DNA of 64,000 nucleotides, from assembly GCA_016235805.1 (NCBI GenBank), contig JACRIY010000124.1, positions 44,819 to 108,818 of the forward strand. The letters are read 5' to 3'. The position numbers and the translations under genes were made by a program. Of this stretch, positions 32,564 to 43,374 are shown in pieces. Numbering within the stretch: the first letter of the stretch is position 1; every line of letters starts with the position of its first letter. The notes under the pieces are model-generated. The model had not been told where the DNA came from, searched no databases, and saw only the letters and a program-made list of their open reading frames with translations. This DNA is from Rhodocyclales bacterium. GTDB taxonomy: Bacteria > Pseudomonadota > Gammaproteobacteria > Burkholderiales > Rhodocyclaceae.

Positions 32564-34015
32564 TCAGAGAACCTTCCTGAGGTTTACCGGCGGGATGCCG
32601 AGCAGTTCGCGGTACTTCGCAACGGTGCGACGTGCCACGACGATGCCCTGCTCGCCGAGGATTTCCGCAAGCCGGGCGTCCGAGAGCGGCTTCTTGCCGT
32701 CCTCGGCGCCGACCAATTGCTTGATCAGCGCCCGAATCGCGGTTGAGGAGGCCGCGCCGCCGGTATCGGTGGCGACGTGGCTGCCAAAAAAGTATTTGAG
32801 TTCGAAGATGCCGCGCGGACTGGCCAGGTACTTCTGGGTCGTCACGCGCGAAATGGTCGACTCGTGCAGGCTGACGGTTTCCGCGATCTCGCGCAATGTC
32901 AGCGGTCGCATCGCAACTTCGCCATGGTCGAAGAAGGCGCGCTGCCGGTCGACGATGGCCTGCGAAACGCGCAGGATGGTGTCGAAGCGCTGCTGCACGT
33001 TCTTGATCAGCCACTTGGCTTCCTGCAACTGGCTGGCGAGGCCCGCCGACGAGCCGTTGCCGCCACGGTGGCGCTGCAGGATGTCGGCGTAGAGGCGGTT
33101 GATGCGCAGCCGCGGCATGGCGTCGCGATTGAGGCTGACGACCCACTTGTCATTGACTTTGCGCACCGCCACGTCGGGCACCACGTAGCGCGTGTCGGTC
33201 GCCGCATACTGCGCGCCGGGGCGCGGATTGAGGGACTTGATCAGGGTCTGCGCCGTGCGCAGTTCGTCATCGTCGCAACCCAGCAGCTTGCGGATGCGCG
33301 CAAAATCGCGCGCCGCCAGCAGGTCGAGGTGGCCGTCGACGATGGCCAGCGCCAGCTTGCGCGGCGCCGAATCGGGCAGGCACTTCAGTTGCAGGGTCAG
33401 GCATTCCTGCGCATTGCGCGCACCGATCCCCGGCGGGTCGAGGTTCTGCAGGTGGCGCAGGGCGATGCCGAGTTCTTCCAGCAGGACTTCGCGCAGTTCG
33501 TCGTCCTCGCTGACCAGCAGGTCGACCAGTTCTTCCAGCGACTGCGTCAGGTAGCCGTCGTCGTCGAGCGCTTCGATCAGGAAGCCGACCAGCGCCCGTT
33601 CGCGGTCCGGCAACTGGGTCATCGCCACTTGCGGCCCCAGATGTTCGCGCAGGGAGGTCGAGGCGGTTTGCGCCTCGCCGCTGTCGAGGTCGTCGTCGTT
33701 GGGGTCGCGCTGGCCGTGGGCGCCCGAAAAATCCATGCCCCAGCCTTCGTCGTCGCCGCCCTGTGCTTCCCGGCGGTCGTCGCTGTCGGGTGCTGGAGCG
33801 GTTTGCGGCGTTGCCGACGCATCGCCGGCGGCGCCGAGGCTGTACAGCACGGGTTCGCCCGGATCGTCGCGTTCCAGCAGCGGATTTTCCTGCAGCGCCT
33901 GGTCGATTTCGGCGTTCAGCTCCAGCGTCGAAAGCTGCAACAGCCGGATCGACTGCTGCAACTGCGGCGTCAGTGCCAGATGCTGCGAAAGCCTGAGCTG
34001 GAGACCCTGCTTCAT
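32564..34015 (-). CDS. rpoN: RNA polymerase sigma-54 factor
   Basis: A 483-residue sigma-54. Region I is Gln/Leu-rich ([20 protein letters not shown]), region II acidic (about 55-125), the core-binding and helix-turn-helix domains are full length, and the RpoN box [10 protein letters not shown] lies near the C-terminus. It starts nine bases after lptB. The AcoR-type activator in this window depends on this factor. The start has no strong ribosome site, so coupling to lptB is possible. Confidence 0.95.
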   Translation of the reverse strand: MKQGLQLRLSQHLALTPQLQQSIRLLQLSTLELNAEIDQALQENPLLERDDPGEPVLYSLGAAGDASATPQTAPAPDSDDRREAQGGDDEGWGMDFSGAHGQRDPNDDDLDSGEAQTASTSLREHLGPQVAMTQLPDRERALVGFLIEALDDDGYLTQSLEELVDLLVSEDDELREVLLEELGIALRHLQNLDPPGIGARNAQECLTLQLKCLPDSAPRKLALAIVDGHLDLLAARDFARIRKLLGCDDDELRTAQTLIKSLNPRPGAQYAATDTRYVVPDVAVRKVNDKWVVSLNRDAMPRLRINRLYADILQRHRGGNGSSAGLASQLQEAKWLIKNVQQRFDTILRVSQAIVDRQRAFFDHGEVAMRPLTLREIAETVSLHESTISRVTTQKYLASPRGIFELKYFFGSHVATDTGGAASSTAIRALIKQLVGAEDGKKPLSDARLAEILGEQGIVVARRTVAKYRELLGIPPVNLRKVL

Positions 34016-34024
34016 TATTGTTAT

Positions 34025-34846
34025 TTACATTCTGAAGTGCTCGCCGAGGTACACCCGGCGCACACTTTCATTATCGACTATCTCTGCCGGCTGTCCAGCG
34101 GCAAGTACTTCGCCGGCGTTGATGATCGTCGCGCGATCGCAAATTCCCAATGTTTCCCGCACGTTGTGGTCGGTGATGAGCACTCCGATGCCGCGTTCGC
34201 GCAGGTAGCGGATGATCTTCTGGATGTCGATGACCGCGATCGGGTCGACGCCGGCGAAGGGTTCGTCGAGCAGGATGAAGCGCGGGCTGGTGGCCAGCGC
34301 CCGCGCGATCTCGACGCGGCGGCGTTCGCCGCCGGACAGCGAGGCGGCGATGTTCTTGCGGATGTGGGTGATGTGCAGTTCCTGCAGCAGGGTTTCTTCG
34401 CGCTCGTCCATCGCGTCGTTGTCCAGATCCTGCAATTCGAGCACGGCGCGAACGTTCTCCGAGACGGTCAGCTTTCGGAAGACCGAGTTCTCCTGCGGCA
34501 GGTAGGACAGGCCCAGTTTCGCCCGCCGGTGGATCGGCATGTGGGTCAGGCGCTGGTGTTCGTTGCCGTTCTCGATGCGAATCTCGCCACCGTCGGCGGC
34601 TACGAGGCCCACGATCATGTAGAAGCAGGTGGTCTTGCCGGCGCCGTTGGGACCGAGCAGGCCGACCACTTCACCGGCCGCGACCTCGAAGGAGACATCG
34701 GTGACCACGGTGCGCGATTTGTACTTCTTGCGCAGGTTGTGGGCCGAAAGCGTGGCGACGGCTGCGGTGGCAGCCATGGCGACCTTGGGCGGCGCAACGT
34801 CGTTTTCGTAACCGAGCGGGAGCTGGCCGGGAGCGGGGAGCTTCAT
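34025..34846 (-). CDS. lptB: LPS export ABC transporter ATP-binding protein
   Basis: A 273-residue ABC ATPase: Walker [11 protein letters not shown]-loop [11 protein letters not shown], signature [15 protein letters not shown], Walker [16 protein letters not shown], switch H in [12 protein letters not shown]. With LptFG it powers LPS extraction. ATG at 34846 overlaps the recX stop by four bases but adds about 30 residues before the usual [14 protein letters not shown] opening. An ATG at 34777 with AAGG upstream gives the standard length and may be the true start. lptA and lptC are not adjacent; recA-recX precede it instead. Confidence 0.88.
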   Translation of the reverse strand: MKLPAPGQLPLGYENDVAPPKVAMAATAAVATLSAHNLRKKYKSRTVVTDVSFEVAAGEVVGLLGPNGAGKTTCFYMIVGLVAADGGEIRIENGNEHQRLTHMPIHRRAKLGLSYLPQENSVFRKLTVSENVRAVLELQDLDNDAMDEREETLLQELHITHIRKNIAASLSGGERRRVEIARALATSPRFILLDEPFAGVDPIAVIDIQKIIRYLRERGIGVLITDHNVRETLGICDRATIINAGEVLAAGQPAEIVDNESVRRVYLGEHFRM

Positions 34847-35292
34847 TCGTCTTCCGCTTCCAGCGGTTGCTTGAGCAGGCGGCGCACGATGTCGCCGGCA
34901 AAGCCGCGGCTTTGCAGGAAACGCGCCTGGCGCGCCCATTCCTTGGGATTGGCCGGTGCGGCGGAGAACTTGCGGCTCCAGGCGGCGCGTGCGCGCGCCA
35001 TCTCGTCGGGCAGGTCGGCCTGGGCCAGTTGTTCCTCGATCATCTCGGGCGCCACGCCTCGGGTTTTCAGCGTGTGGCGCAGGCGCGAGGCGCCCAGGCG
35101 CGAGGCATTGCTGCGCAGGAAACTCTCTGTGGTGCGGCTGTCGGACTGCAGTTGGGAGGATTCCATGTCGGCCAGCACCGCATCGATTTCCTCCTGCGTG
35201 CCGAGGCCCGCCAGCTTGCGCGCCAGCTCGGCGCGGGTGTGTTCGCGCCGGGCCAGCAGCTTGATCGCCTGCTGGCGCAGTTCATTCGACAT
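34843..35292 (-). CDS. recX: RecA-modulating protein RecX
   Basis: A 149-residue helical protein: [22 protein letters not shown] at the start, three-helix repeats, and [19 protein letters not shown] at the end, all typical of RecX. It limits RecA filament growth. It lies 71 bases downstream of recA in the same direction and overlaps lptB by four bases. Confidence 0.9.
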   Translation of the reverse strand: MSNELRQQAIKLLARREHTRAELARKLAGLGTQEEIDAVLADMESSQLQSDSRTTESFLRSNASRLGASRLRHTLKTRGVAPEMIEEQLAQADLPDEMARARAAWSRKFSAAPANPKEWARQARFLQSRGFAGDIVRRLLKQPLEAEDE

Positions 35293-35363
35293 GGTATCGA
35301 CCGCGACACGCGCGGCAACTGCTGTTCGACAAGATGCGTGTCCTCGGCGGGTTGGTGCCGCGC

Positions 35364-36389
<1,026 letters not shown>

Positions 36390-36457
36390 TTTTTGCTTCC
36401 TTGTGAATGATTCGATTATGTCACGGATGGCACAGTTTTTGCGCCAAGTCGCTGCCG

Positions 36458-36949
36458 TCAGATGGCGTCGAGTCGCAGCCGCAGTCCCTGCAGGGCATGG
36501 ACCACGGCCAGGCGGCGGACAGCCTCGCGGTCGCCGGCGAACTGCCGGGTTTCCGCGTCGGCCTTGTCGCCGCGTCGACACCAGGCAAAGCATACGGTGC
36601 CCACTGGCTTACCAGGTGAGCCACCCGTGGGCCCGGCGATTCCTGTAATCGCCAATGAAAACATGGCGTTGGAGTTTTTCAGCGCGCCGCTGGCCATCTC
36701 GGCCGCGGTTTCCGGGCTCACGGCACCGAATTCGGCAAGGGTTTCCGCCCTCACCCCCAGCATTTCCATCTTGGCTTCATTCGAGTAAGTGACGAAACCT
36801 CGATCAAACCACGCCGAACTGCCGGCAGTGTGAGTGATTACTTGCGCTACCCAGCCCCCGGTACATGATTCGGCGGTTGCCAGCAAAAGTCGGCGCTGGC
36901 GACACGGCGCGCCGATCGACTCCGAAAGGGCAACCAGGTCGGCGTCCAT
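36458..36949 (-). CDS. pncC: Nicotinamide-nucleotide amidohydrolase PncC (CinA C-terminal domain)
   Basis: A 163-residue single-domain CinA-C protein: [55 protein letters not shown]. It deamidates NMN to nicotinate mononucleotide. ATG at 36949 shares one base with the pgpA stop (TGATG). Repeat copy 4 encodes CRQRRLLL just before the active-site motif, so the DNA repeat is tolerated next to catalytic residues. Confidence 0.9.
   Translation of the reverse strand: MDADLVALSESIGAPCRQRRLLLATAESCTGGWVAQVITHTAGSSAWFDRGFVTYSNEAKMEMLGVRAETLAEFGAVSPETAAEMASGALKNSNAMFSLAITGIAGPTGGSPGKPVGTVCFAWCRRGDKADAETRQFAGDREAVRRLAVVHALQGLRLRLDAI
36885..36909 (+). repeat. Dispersed 25-bp repeat, copy 4
   Basis: Inside pncC, read as CRQRRLLL, a frame used by no other copy. 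The core matches completely, with AAAA in front and GACAC in the variable part. Confidence 0.75.
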
Positions 36950-37446
36950 CAGAAGGGCAGGAAAGCCTTGAATACGGCGAGCGTCAGCACCGTGTAGCCG
37001 GCGGCGATGACGTCGTCCATCATCACGCCGAAGCCGTTCTTTACCTGGGTGTCGAAGAACTTCGCCGGCTGCGGCTTGACGATGTCGTAGAAGCGGAACC
37101 AGAGGAAGGCGGCGAGTTGCCACAGCAGTTCCTGCGGGGCGAACATCAGCACGGCCCAAAAGGGCACGATCTCGTCCCAGACGATGGCGCCGTGGTCGAC
37201 CACCCCCAGCGCACGCCCGGTGATCTGGCAGGCGGCGACGCCGACGGCGAAGCCGAGCAGGAGGAAGATGGCGAAGCCAAGGTCGCTTTCCAGGTAGAGG
37301 CGCAGCAGTGGGTAGGTAACCCAGGCGAAGGCCGTTCCCGCCGTGCCGGGCGCCCAGCGCGACAAGCCGCTGCCCATCCCGCAGGCGACGAAATGCGCCG
37401 GGTGATGGAGCAGGAACTTGAGCGGGGGCGGCGGGAGTTTGGCCAT
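36949..37446 (-). CDS. pgpA: Phosphatidylglycerophosphatase A
   Basis: A 165-residue inner-membrane phosphatase with several hydrophobic helices. It has GSGLSRWAPGTAGT, DHGAIVWDEIVPFW and KNGFGVMMDDVIAAGYT, the acidic residues that form the metal site. It removes phosphate from phosphatidylglycerophosphate. It starts eight bases after thiL and its stop overlaps the pncC start by one base. Confidence 0.92.
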   Translation of the reverse strand: MAKLPPPPLKFLLHHPAHFVACGMGSGLSRWAPGTAGTAFAWVTYPLLRLYLESDLGFAIFLLLGFAVGVAACQITGRALGVVDHGAIVWDEIVPFWAVLMFAPQELLWQLAAFLWFRFYDIVKPQPAKFFDTQVKNGFGVMMDDVIAAGYTVLTLAVFKAFLPF

Positions 37447-37454
37447 GCGTGTAG

Positions 37455-38432
37455 TCAGGCGTCGGGCGATGCGTCCGGCGACATATCCACCGGGGAAATA
37501 AAATGATCATAACCACGCCGCTGAATGGCAAGGGGATGGCCCTCGGCATCGTGCAGGGCGATCGCTCCAGCGCTTCCCGCTGCAATGGTTCCGACGCGAG
37601 TGAGCGCCAACTGAAGCCGGCCGGCAAGGGCGTCGATTACGTTTCGGCGCGCAGGCGGCGCGGTAAACACCAGTTCGTAGTCGTCGCCGCCGGAGAGCCA
37701 GGCATCCCGTTCAAGAGTCGGCGCTGACGGTACGGCAACTTGTACCGATGCGGCGACCCGGGACGCCTCCAGGATGTGGCCGAGGTCGGCCAGCAGGCCG
37801 TCGGAGACGTCGATTGCCGCCGTCGCCAAGCCTTGAAGCGCGAGGCCGAGAGCCACGCGCGGCTGCGGACGCTGCAGGGCCGCGACGCACTCGGCGCGGC
37901 GGGGTTCGGCCAACACCATGCGCCCTTGAAGGTGCGCCAAACCCAATGCGGCGCGACCCGGCTGGCCGGACACCCAGATGTCGTCGCCGATGCCAGCGCC
38001 GCTGCGCCGCAGGGCCTGCCCGGCGGCGACTTCGCCGAGGATGGTGACGCAAAAGGCGCGCGGCCCGCGAGTCGTGTCGCCGCCGATCAAATCGATGCCG
38101 AATTCGTCGGCGCAGGCGAAGAAGCCGCGGGCGAAATCATCAAGCCACTCAAAAGTTGGCGTTGGCGGTACGGCGATGGCCAGTGTCGCCCAGCGCGGCC
38201 GGGCGCCCATCGCGGCCATGTCCGAGACATTCACCGCCAGCGTCTTCCAGCCCAGGTCTTCGGCATCGGTGTCGGGCAGGAAGTGGGTGCCTTCCACCAG
38301 CATGTCGGTGGAAATCACCAGTTCCTGGCCGGGGGCCGGCGTGATCAGTGCGCCGTCGTCGCCGACGCCGAGCGTCGTGTGGGTCGTGCCGCGCGTGAAA
38401 TAGCGCGCGATGAGTTCGAATTCCGAGGGCAC
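37455..38432 (-). CDS. thiL: Thiamine-monophosphate kinase
   Basis: A 325-residue ThiL from a GTG start. Landmarks are TLGVGDDGALI, STDMLVEGTHF, LAVNVSDMAAMGARP, LIGGDTTRGP, DVSDGLLADLGHI and SGGDDYELVFT. It makes thiamine pyrophosphate from thiamine monophosphate. Two copies of the dispersed repeat are inside it, encoding AVPPTPTF and AVPSAPTL in the same frame 438 bases apart. It lies six bases after nusB. Confidence 0.93.
   Translation of the reverse strand: MPSEFELIARYFTRGTTHTTLGVGDDGALITPAPGQELVISTDMLVEGTHFLPDTDAEDLGWKTLAVNVSDMAAMGARPRWATLAIAVPPTPTFEWLDDFARGFFACADEFGIDLIGGDTTRGPRAFCVTILGEVAAGQALRRSGAGIGDDIWVSGQPGRAALGLAHLQGRMVLAEPRRAECVAALQRPQPRVALGLALQGLATAAIDVSDGLLADLGHILEASRVAASVQVAVPSAPTLERDAWLSGGDDYELVFTAPPARRNVIDALAGRLQLALTRVGTIAAGSAGAIALHDAEGHPLAIQRRGYDHFISPVDMSPDASPDA
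37713..37737 (+). repeat. Dispersed 25-bp repeat, copy 5
   Basis: Inside thiL, read as AVPSAPTL. One core difference (GACGG in place of GGYGN) and A at the last base. Confidence 0.65.
38151..38175 (+). repeat. Dispersed 25-bp repeat, copy 6
   Basis: Inside thiL, read as AVPPTPTF. Two C-to-T changes in the core (GTTGGCGTTGG) separate it from the consensus, the most diverged of the in-gene copies. Confidence 0.6.
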
Positions 38433-38438
38433 GCGGAA

Positions 38439-38942
38439 TCAGCGCTTTTGCAGTTCCGCCGCCCTCAGCACGGCGGCGAGCTTGTCCAGCACGCCATTGA
38501 CGAACTTGTGGCCGTCCGTGCCGCCGTAAGTCTTGGCCAGTTCGATGGCTTCGTTGATGATCACGCGGTAGGGGGTTTCCGGATGCAGCTTGAGCTCGCA
38601 GGCACCCAGCAACAGCACGCAGCGCTCGATCGGCGAGACTTCGTCCCAGTTGCGGTCGATGTGCGGGGCCAGGTCGAGCTTGAGGGCTTCGGCGTTCTGT
38701 CGCGCTTCGGCGAGCAGGGTGCCGTAAAGCGCGCCGTCGGCCTTGTCGAAACCCGCCACGCCCTCGGCCTGGACCTGGATCGCTGCTTCGTCCTGGCCGC
38801 CGACCTGCCACTGGTAGAGGCCCTGGATGACGAACTCGCGCGCACGCCGGCGCGGGTTGGAAGGCCTGCTGCTCCTGGATCGCCCCGAAGCCGCGGGCGG
38901 CGTCGTCACCGGACCGTCGCCCGGCGTACCGCCGCCGGCCAT
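38439..38942 (-). CDS. nusB: Transcription antitermination factor NusB
   Basis: A 167-residue NusB. A 25-residue Gly/Pro/Ser-rich N-terminal extension precedes the conserved RRRAREFVIQGLYQWQ, and the end holds SPIERCVLLLGACEL and VIINEAIELAKTYGGTDGHKFVNGVLD. It binds boxA RNA with NusE. ATG at 38942 shares one base with the ribH stop (TAATG). Confidence 0.92.
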   Translation of the reverse strand: MAGGGTPGDGPVTTPPAASGRSRSSRPSNPRRRAREFVIQGLYQWQVGGQDEAAIQVQAEGVAGFDKADGALYGTLLAEARQNAEALKLDLAPHIDRNWDEVSPIERCVLLLGACELKLHPETPYRVIINEAIELAKTYGGTDGHKFVNGVLDKLAAVLRAAELQKR

Positions 38943-39400
38943 TACTTGAGCGCCTTGAGCAGGTTCGCCATCTCGATGGCCGCCTGTGCCGCTTCGGTAC
39001 CCTTTTGCACCATGCGCACCAGCGCCTGGTCGTCGTTCTCGGTGGTCAGCACGGCATTGGCGATCGGGATGCCGCAATTCAGTTGCACGTCGGTGATGCC
39101 GCGCGCCGATTCATTGGAAACAATCTCGAAGTGATAGGTCTCGCCGCGGATCACGGCGCCAAGCGCGACCAAGGCATCGAAGCGCTTGCTTTGCGCCATG
39201 GCCTGCAGCGTCAGCGGCAGTTCCAGGGCGCCAGGGACCGTCGCGTAGGTCACATCGGCATCGGCCACGCCGAGGCGAGCGAGCTCGGACAGGCAGCCCG
39301 AGCGCAGACCTTCGCCGATATCCTCGTTGAAGCGGGCTTGCACCACGCCGACGCGCAGGTTCTTTCCGGCAAGGTTCGGTTCGAGTTCGCGGATAGTCAT
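38942..39400 (-). CDS. ribH: 6,7-dimethyl-8-ribityllumazine synthase
   Basis: A 152-residue lumazine synthase with [38 protein letters not shown] and NGIP-type [18 protein letters not shown]. It joins the RibB product to the pyrimidine to form lumazine. It overlaps ribBA by four bases and nusB by one. Confidence 0.94.
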   Translation of the reverse strand: MTIRELEPNLAGKNLRVGVVQARFNEDIGEGLRSGCLSELARLGVADADVTYATVPGALELPLTLQAMAQSKRFDALVALGAVIRGETYHFEIVSNESARGITDVQLNCGIPIANAVLTTENDDQALVRMVQKGTEAAQAAIEMANLLKALK

Positions 39401-40503
39401 GCGGTGTTCTCTCCTGCGGGGGTGAAGTAGCCGGTGATCTCAAGACCGAAGCCGGCCATGCTGGGCATCTTGCGCGGGCTGGACATCAGGCGCATCTTGC
39501 CGACGCCGATCTCGCGCAGGATCTGCGCACCGATGCCGTAGATGCGTGGGTCCCAGGTATAGGCGGGCTTTTCGTTGCGTTCGCTCTTGAGCGCCGCCAG
39601 CAGCGCATTTCCGGTTTCCGCGCGGTGCAGCATCACCAGCACGCCGCGCCCCTGTTCGGCGATCTTGCGCAGCGCGAAGTCGACGCTGTAGGTGTGGCCG
39701 CGGCTGCCGTGGTCGATGAAATCCAGCACGCAGACGGCCTCATGCACGCGCACCAGCGTTTCGTCACCGGCGACGATCTCGCCGCAGGACATCGCCAGGT
39801 GCACGTCGCCGCTGCTGCGGTCGGCAAAGGCACGCAGGCGGAACTTGCCCTGGGCGCAGTCGACCTGCTTGTCGGCCACACACTCGATGAGTTTTTCGGT
39901 CTCCGACCGGTGCTGGATCAGGTCGCGGATGGTGCCGATCTTGAGGCCGTGTTCGCGGGCGAACTCCAGCAGGTCCGGCAACCGCGCCATGGTGCCGTCC
40001 TCCTTGAGGATCTCGCAGATCACTGAAGCAGGCGTGCAGCCGGCCAGTTGCGCGAAATCGCAACCGGCTTCCGTGTGTCCGGCGCGCACCAGCACGCCGC
40101 CGTTCTGTGCCATCAGCGGAAAAATGTGGCCGGGCTGCACGATGTCGGCGGCAGTGGCGTTCTTCGCCACGGCGGCCTGCACCGTGCGCGAACGGTCCTG
40201 CGCCGAAATTCCGGTGGTGACGCCTGTTGCCGCCTCGATCGAGACGGTGAAGGCGGTGCCGTGCGGCGTCTTGTTGTCACGCACCATCAGCGGCAGGTCG
40301 AGCTGGCGGCAGCGCGCCTCGGTCAGCGTCAGGCAGATCAGTCCGCGGCCCCACTTGGCCATGAAGTTGATCGCTTCGGGCGTACAGTGCTCGGCGGCAA
40401 TAACGAGGTCGCCTTCGTTTTCGCGATCTTCCTCGTCGACCAGGATCACCATGCGGCCGGCACGCATGTCGGCGACGATATCGAGTACGGGGCTGATGCT
40501 CAT
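39397..40503 (-). CDS. ribB: 3,4-dihydroxy-2-butanone-4-phosphate synthase with degenerate GTP cyclohydrolase II domain
   Basis: A 368-residue fusion. The RibB half is intact ([32 protein letters not shown]). The RibA-like half lacks the zinc-binding cysteine set and the HSECLTGD-type motif, having [20 protein letters not shown] instead. So cyclohydrolase activity is unlikely and a separate ribA should exist elsewhere. This RibBX form is known in beta- and gammaproteobacteria. ATG at 40503 is chosen for its conserved [10 protein letters not shown] start. No FMN riboswitch is seen. Confidence 0.88.
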   Translation of the reverse strand: MSISPVLDIVADMRAGRMVILVDEEDRENEGDLVIAAEHCTPEAINFMAKWGRGLICLTLTEARCRQLDLPLMVRDNKTPHGTAFTVSIEAATGVTTGISAQDRSRTVQAAVAKNATAADIVQPGHIFPLMAQNGGVLVRAGHTEAGCDFAQLAGCTPASVICEILKEDGTMARLPDLLEFAREHGLKIGTIRDLIQHRSETEKLIECVADKQVDCAQGKFRLRAFADRSSGDVHLAMSCGEIVAGDETLVRVHEAVCVLDFIDHGSRGHTYSVDFALRKIAEQGRGVLVMLHRAETGNALLAALKSERNEKPAYTWDPRIYGIGAQILREIGVGKMRLMSSPRKMPSMAGFGLEITGYFTPAGENTA

Positions 40504-40536
40504 GGCGAAAGTCTCTGGCGGGATAAGCCGCACATT

Positions 40537-41133
40537 TTACGCTGCGCCGGCGGACAGCATGCGCTCTACGTAGCGGGCGATCAGGTCGATCTCCAGATTG
40601 ACTTTGGCGCCCGGATGCAGGCGCTTCAGCGTGGTGACTTCCACGGTATGCGGGATCAGGTTGATCGAAAAACGGCGGCCCTTGACCCGGTTGGTGGTGA
40701 GCGAGACGCCATCGACCACGATCGATCCCTTGCGCGCGATGTACTTGGCCAGCGCTTTCGGTGCCTTGATCACCAGTTCGTGCGATTCGCCGACCGGTTC
40801 GAACTTCTCGACTTCACCGACGCCATCGACATGGCCGGAAACGAGGTGGCCGCCGATGAAGTCCGACAGGCGCATCGCCTTTTCCAGATTGACTTCGCCG
40901 CCGACGGCATCGAGGCCAACGGTGCAATCCAAGGTCTCGCGTGAGACATCGACCTGGTAGCTGCCCTTCTTCTTGGCGATCACGGTGAGGCAGACGCCGC
41001 CGTGGGCGATCGAGTCGCCCAGTGCGACATCGGCCAGCTTGAGCCCGGGGGCTTCCACTGTGAGGCGCAGGCCCTTTTCCAGCGGCTGGACGTGGCTGAT
41101 CTTTCCTAAGGCGGTGATGATTCCAGTGAACAT
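40537..41133 (-). CDS. ribE: Riboflavin synthase alpha chain
   Basis: A 198-residue protein with two lumazine-binding repeats: [12 protein letters not shown] at the start and [13 protein letters not shown] in the first barrel, [11 protein letters not shown] and [13 protein letters not shown] in the second. It dismutates two lumazines to riboflavin. It lies 33 bases before ribB and 20 bases after dsbD in the same direction. Confidence 0.94.
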   Translation of the reverse strand: MFTGIITALGKISHVQPLEKGLRLTVEAPGLKLADVALGDSIAHGGVCLTVIAKKKGSYQVDVSRETLDCTVGLDAVGGEVNLEKAMRLSDFIGGHLVSGHVDGVGEVEKFEPVGESHELVIKAPKALAKYIARKGSIVVDGVSLTTNRVKGRRFSINLIPHTVEVTTLKRLHPGAKVNLEIDLIARYVERMLSAGAA

Positions 41134-41153
41134 GGATGCTCCAGAGTAAATGC

Positions 41154-42935
41154 TTAGCGCAGGACGCGCTCGAGGGTGGGCAGGAAGGTTTCGGCATTCT
41201 GGAATCCGACCACGCGCAGGTTGGCGGCCTCACTGCCGGTCGCGTTCCAGAAGATGATGCCGGGCGGGCCGAACAGGCCGAAGCGTTTCAGCAGCGCCTT
41301 GTCCGCATCGCTGTTGGCGGTGACGTCGGCTTGCAGCAGCACCATCTGCTTCATGCGCGCGGCAACCTTGGTGTCGGCGAAGGTGAAGCGTTCCATTTCT
41401 TTGCAGCTGACGCACCAGTCGGCATAGAAGTCCAGCATCACTGGCTTGCCGGCGGCCTTCGCCGTGGCGAGGCGGTCATCAAGGGCTTCGACCGTTGCCA
41501 CGCGCTCGAAGGCCGGCCCGTGGGCTTCGGCGGCGATGCCGCCGCGCAGGAAGCCCAGCGGCTGCAAGGGATCCTTCGCGCCGCCCAGTACGCCCATCAG
41601 CATCGCCGCGCCGCCGAGCAGCAGCACGACGCCGAGGCCCTTGCCCAGGCGCTGCCAGCCGTGGGCGTTCTGCGGCAGCGGGTCAAGCGCATGCAGGAAG
41701 ATCGCCGGTACCACCATCAGCAGCGCCCAGCCCAGCATCTGGGTCCACAGCGGAATCACCGGCGAGACCAGCCACAGCGCGGTGGCCAGCATGATGACGC
41801 CGAAGAACTTCTTGACGCCTTCCATCCACGGCCCGGACTTCGGCAGCAGCGAGCGCGAGAAGGCGCCTACCAGCAACAGCGGTGCGCCCATGCCCAGCGC
41901 CATGACGAACAGCGCGGCGCCACCCAGCGCGGCATTGCCGGTCTGCGCGATGTACAGCAGGGCGCCGGCCAGTGGCGCGGCGACGCAGGGGCCGACGATC
42001 AGCGCCGAGAGTGCGCCCATCAGGGCGATCGCCGGCAGCGAACCGCCCTGGCGATTGGCGGTGTCGGACACCCGGCTTTGCAATGCCGCAGGCATCTGCA
42101 GTTCATAGAAGCCGAACATCGACAGCGAGAGCACGACGAACACCAGCGCGAAACCGCCCAGCACCCAGGCGTTCTGCAGCGCGGCGGAGAGCAGCGTGCC
42201 CGAGAGCCCGGCGGCGACGCCGACCAGGGCGTAGGTGACGGCCATGCCCAGCACATAGGCCAGCGACAGGATGAAGGAGCGCAGGTGGCTCACCGCGTGG
42301 CCGTGGTTCACGATGATGCCCGAGAGGATGGGGATCATCGGGAATACGCAGGGCGTCAGCGACAGCAGCAGGCCGAAGCCGAAGAAGCTCGCCAGCACCA
42401 GGGCCAGGTTGTCGCCCTTGAACAGGCCGGCGATGCGCGAGGTTTCGTCGCCGGCGGTAGACGTTTTTTCATTTGGCGCAAGAGTCGGCGCTGGCGCCAC
42501 GGCGCTTGCAGTGCCGGTCGGCGTGGAACCGGCAGCCGGCAGCTCGACACGCGCCTCCTGATTGATCGGCGGATAGCAGATGCCGCCATCCCAGCAGCCC
42601 TGCGAGACGGCCTTCAGCGTCACCGCGCCTGCCGCGTCGACCGGGATCAGGATCTTCACTTCCTTGCGGTAGGTTTCGACCTTGCCGAAGTTTTCGTCGT
42701 CCTTGATCTTGCCGGGCGGGTATTGCGCAGCGCCCAGCGTGCCGCCTTCGGCAGCGAACTTGAACTTGTCGCGATACATGTAGTACTGGTCGGTGATCTG
42801 CCAGCGCGCTTCGATGGTCCTCGCGTCGACGGCACGTGCCGAAAAGCGGAAGGCCTGTTCCGGCGGCAAGGGTTCTTCGGCATGCAGCAGCGCCGACATG
42901 GCCAAAAAGAGGAGGAACAACAGGCGCATCAACAT
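41154..42935 (-). CDS. dsbD: Thiol:disulfide interchange protein DsbD
   Basis: A 593-residue protein with signal peptide, an N-terminal periplasmic domain (cysteines in CWDGGICYPP), eight or so membrane helices with the cysteine pair in LTPCVFPMIPIL and VGPCVAAPL, and a thioredoxin-like C-terminus (DWCVSCKEME). It passes electrons from cytoplasmic thioredoxin to the periplasm. It starts one base after the cutA stop; ATG at 42935 or 42929 are both possible. Repeat copy 7 encodes AVAPAPTL in the linker after the first domain. Confidence 0.93.
   Translation of the reverse strand: MLMRLLFLLFLAMSALLHAEEPLPPEQAFRFSARAVDARTIEARWQITDQYYMYRDKFKFAAEGGTLGAAQYPPGKIKDDENFGKVETYRKEVKILIPVDAAGAVTLKAVSQGCWDGGICYPPINQEARVELPAAGSTPTGTASAVAPAPTLAPNEKTSTAGDETSRIAGLFKGDNLALVLASFFGFGLLLSLTPCVFPMIPILSGIIVNHGHAVSHLRSFILSLAYVLGMAVTYALVGVAAGLSGTLLSAALQNAWVLGGFALVFVVLSLSMFGFYELQMPAALQSRVSDTANRQGGSLPAIALMGALSALIVGPCVAAPLAGALLYIAQTGNAALGGAALFVMALGMGAPLLLVGAFSRSLLPKSGPWMEGVKKFFGVIMLATALWLVSPVIPLWTQMLGWALLMVVPAIFLHALDPLPQNAHGWQRLGKGLGVVLLLGGAAMLMGVLGGAKDPLQPLGFLRGGIAAEAHGPAFERVATVEALDDRLATAKAAGKPVMLDFYADWCVSCKEMERFTFADTKVAARMKQMVLLQADVTANSDADKALLKRFGLFGPPGIIFWNATGSEAANLRVVGFQNAETFLPTLERVLR
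42480..42504 (+). repeat. Dispersed 25-bp repeat, copy 7
   Basis: Inside dsbD, in the linker between the periplasmic and membrane domains, read as AVAPAPTL. It matches the core fully, with AAGA in front and GCGCC in the variable part. Confidence 0.75.
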
Positions 42936-42936
42936 G

Positions 42937-43290
42937 TCACGGAACTTTCGGCAGGGCGTCGGCCCGCGTTTCGGTGGCGACCCATTCCAGATACTCCGGC
43001 AGGCCATGGGCGAGTGGGACCGCGATGATTTCCGGAAGTTCATACGGATGATCGGCCCGGATTGCCGCTTCCAGCGCCGGATAGCGTTCCGGAGTTGACT
43101 TGATCAGCAGCGGAATCTCCTGTGCGCCCTCCAGCCGCCCTTGCCAGCGATAGATCGAGCGACAGGGTGCGAGGATGCTCACGCAGGCGGCAAGCCGCGC
43201 GTCAACCAGTCGCGCCGCCAGCAGTTGCGCGCTGGCCTCGTCGGGCAGATTGGTTATCACGAGCAGGGCTTGTGGGGCGTCCATCGGCAT
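42937..43290 (-). CDS. cutA: Divalent-cation tolerance protein CutA
   Basis: A 117-residue CutA1 trimer protein: LLVITNLPDEASAQLLAARL, LAACVSILAPCRSIYRWQG, IPLLIKSTPERYPALE, HPYELPEIIAVPL. It is a ferredoxin-like fold with a debated role in copper tolerance. AAGG lies six bases before the ATG at 43290. It is the first gene of the long leftward run that continues with dsbD. Confidence 0.92.
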   Translation of the reverse strand: MPMDAPQALLVITNLPDEASAQLLAARLVDARLAACVSILAPCRSIYRWQGRLEGAQEIPLLIKSTPERYPALEAAIRADHPYELPEIIAVPLAHGLPEYLEWVATETRADALPKVP

Positions 43291-43374
43291 ATTCTACCTT
43301 CCGCCTGCCGCGCTTCCGGAGCGCCTGCCCTACAATCGCGACCGTGACTTGATGTCCGCAGGCGGAGGCGCCGA

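Noticed and set aside
36390..36457. LexA box upstream of recA
   Set aside because: The closest candidate has CTGT and ACAT separated by ten bases, not the CTGT-N8-ACAG arrangement.
40504..41153. FMN riboswitch before the riboflavin genes
   Set aside because: No RFN-type leader space or conserved elements exist; the genes are tightly packed behind dsbD.
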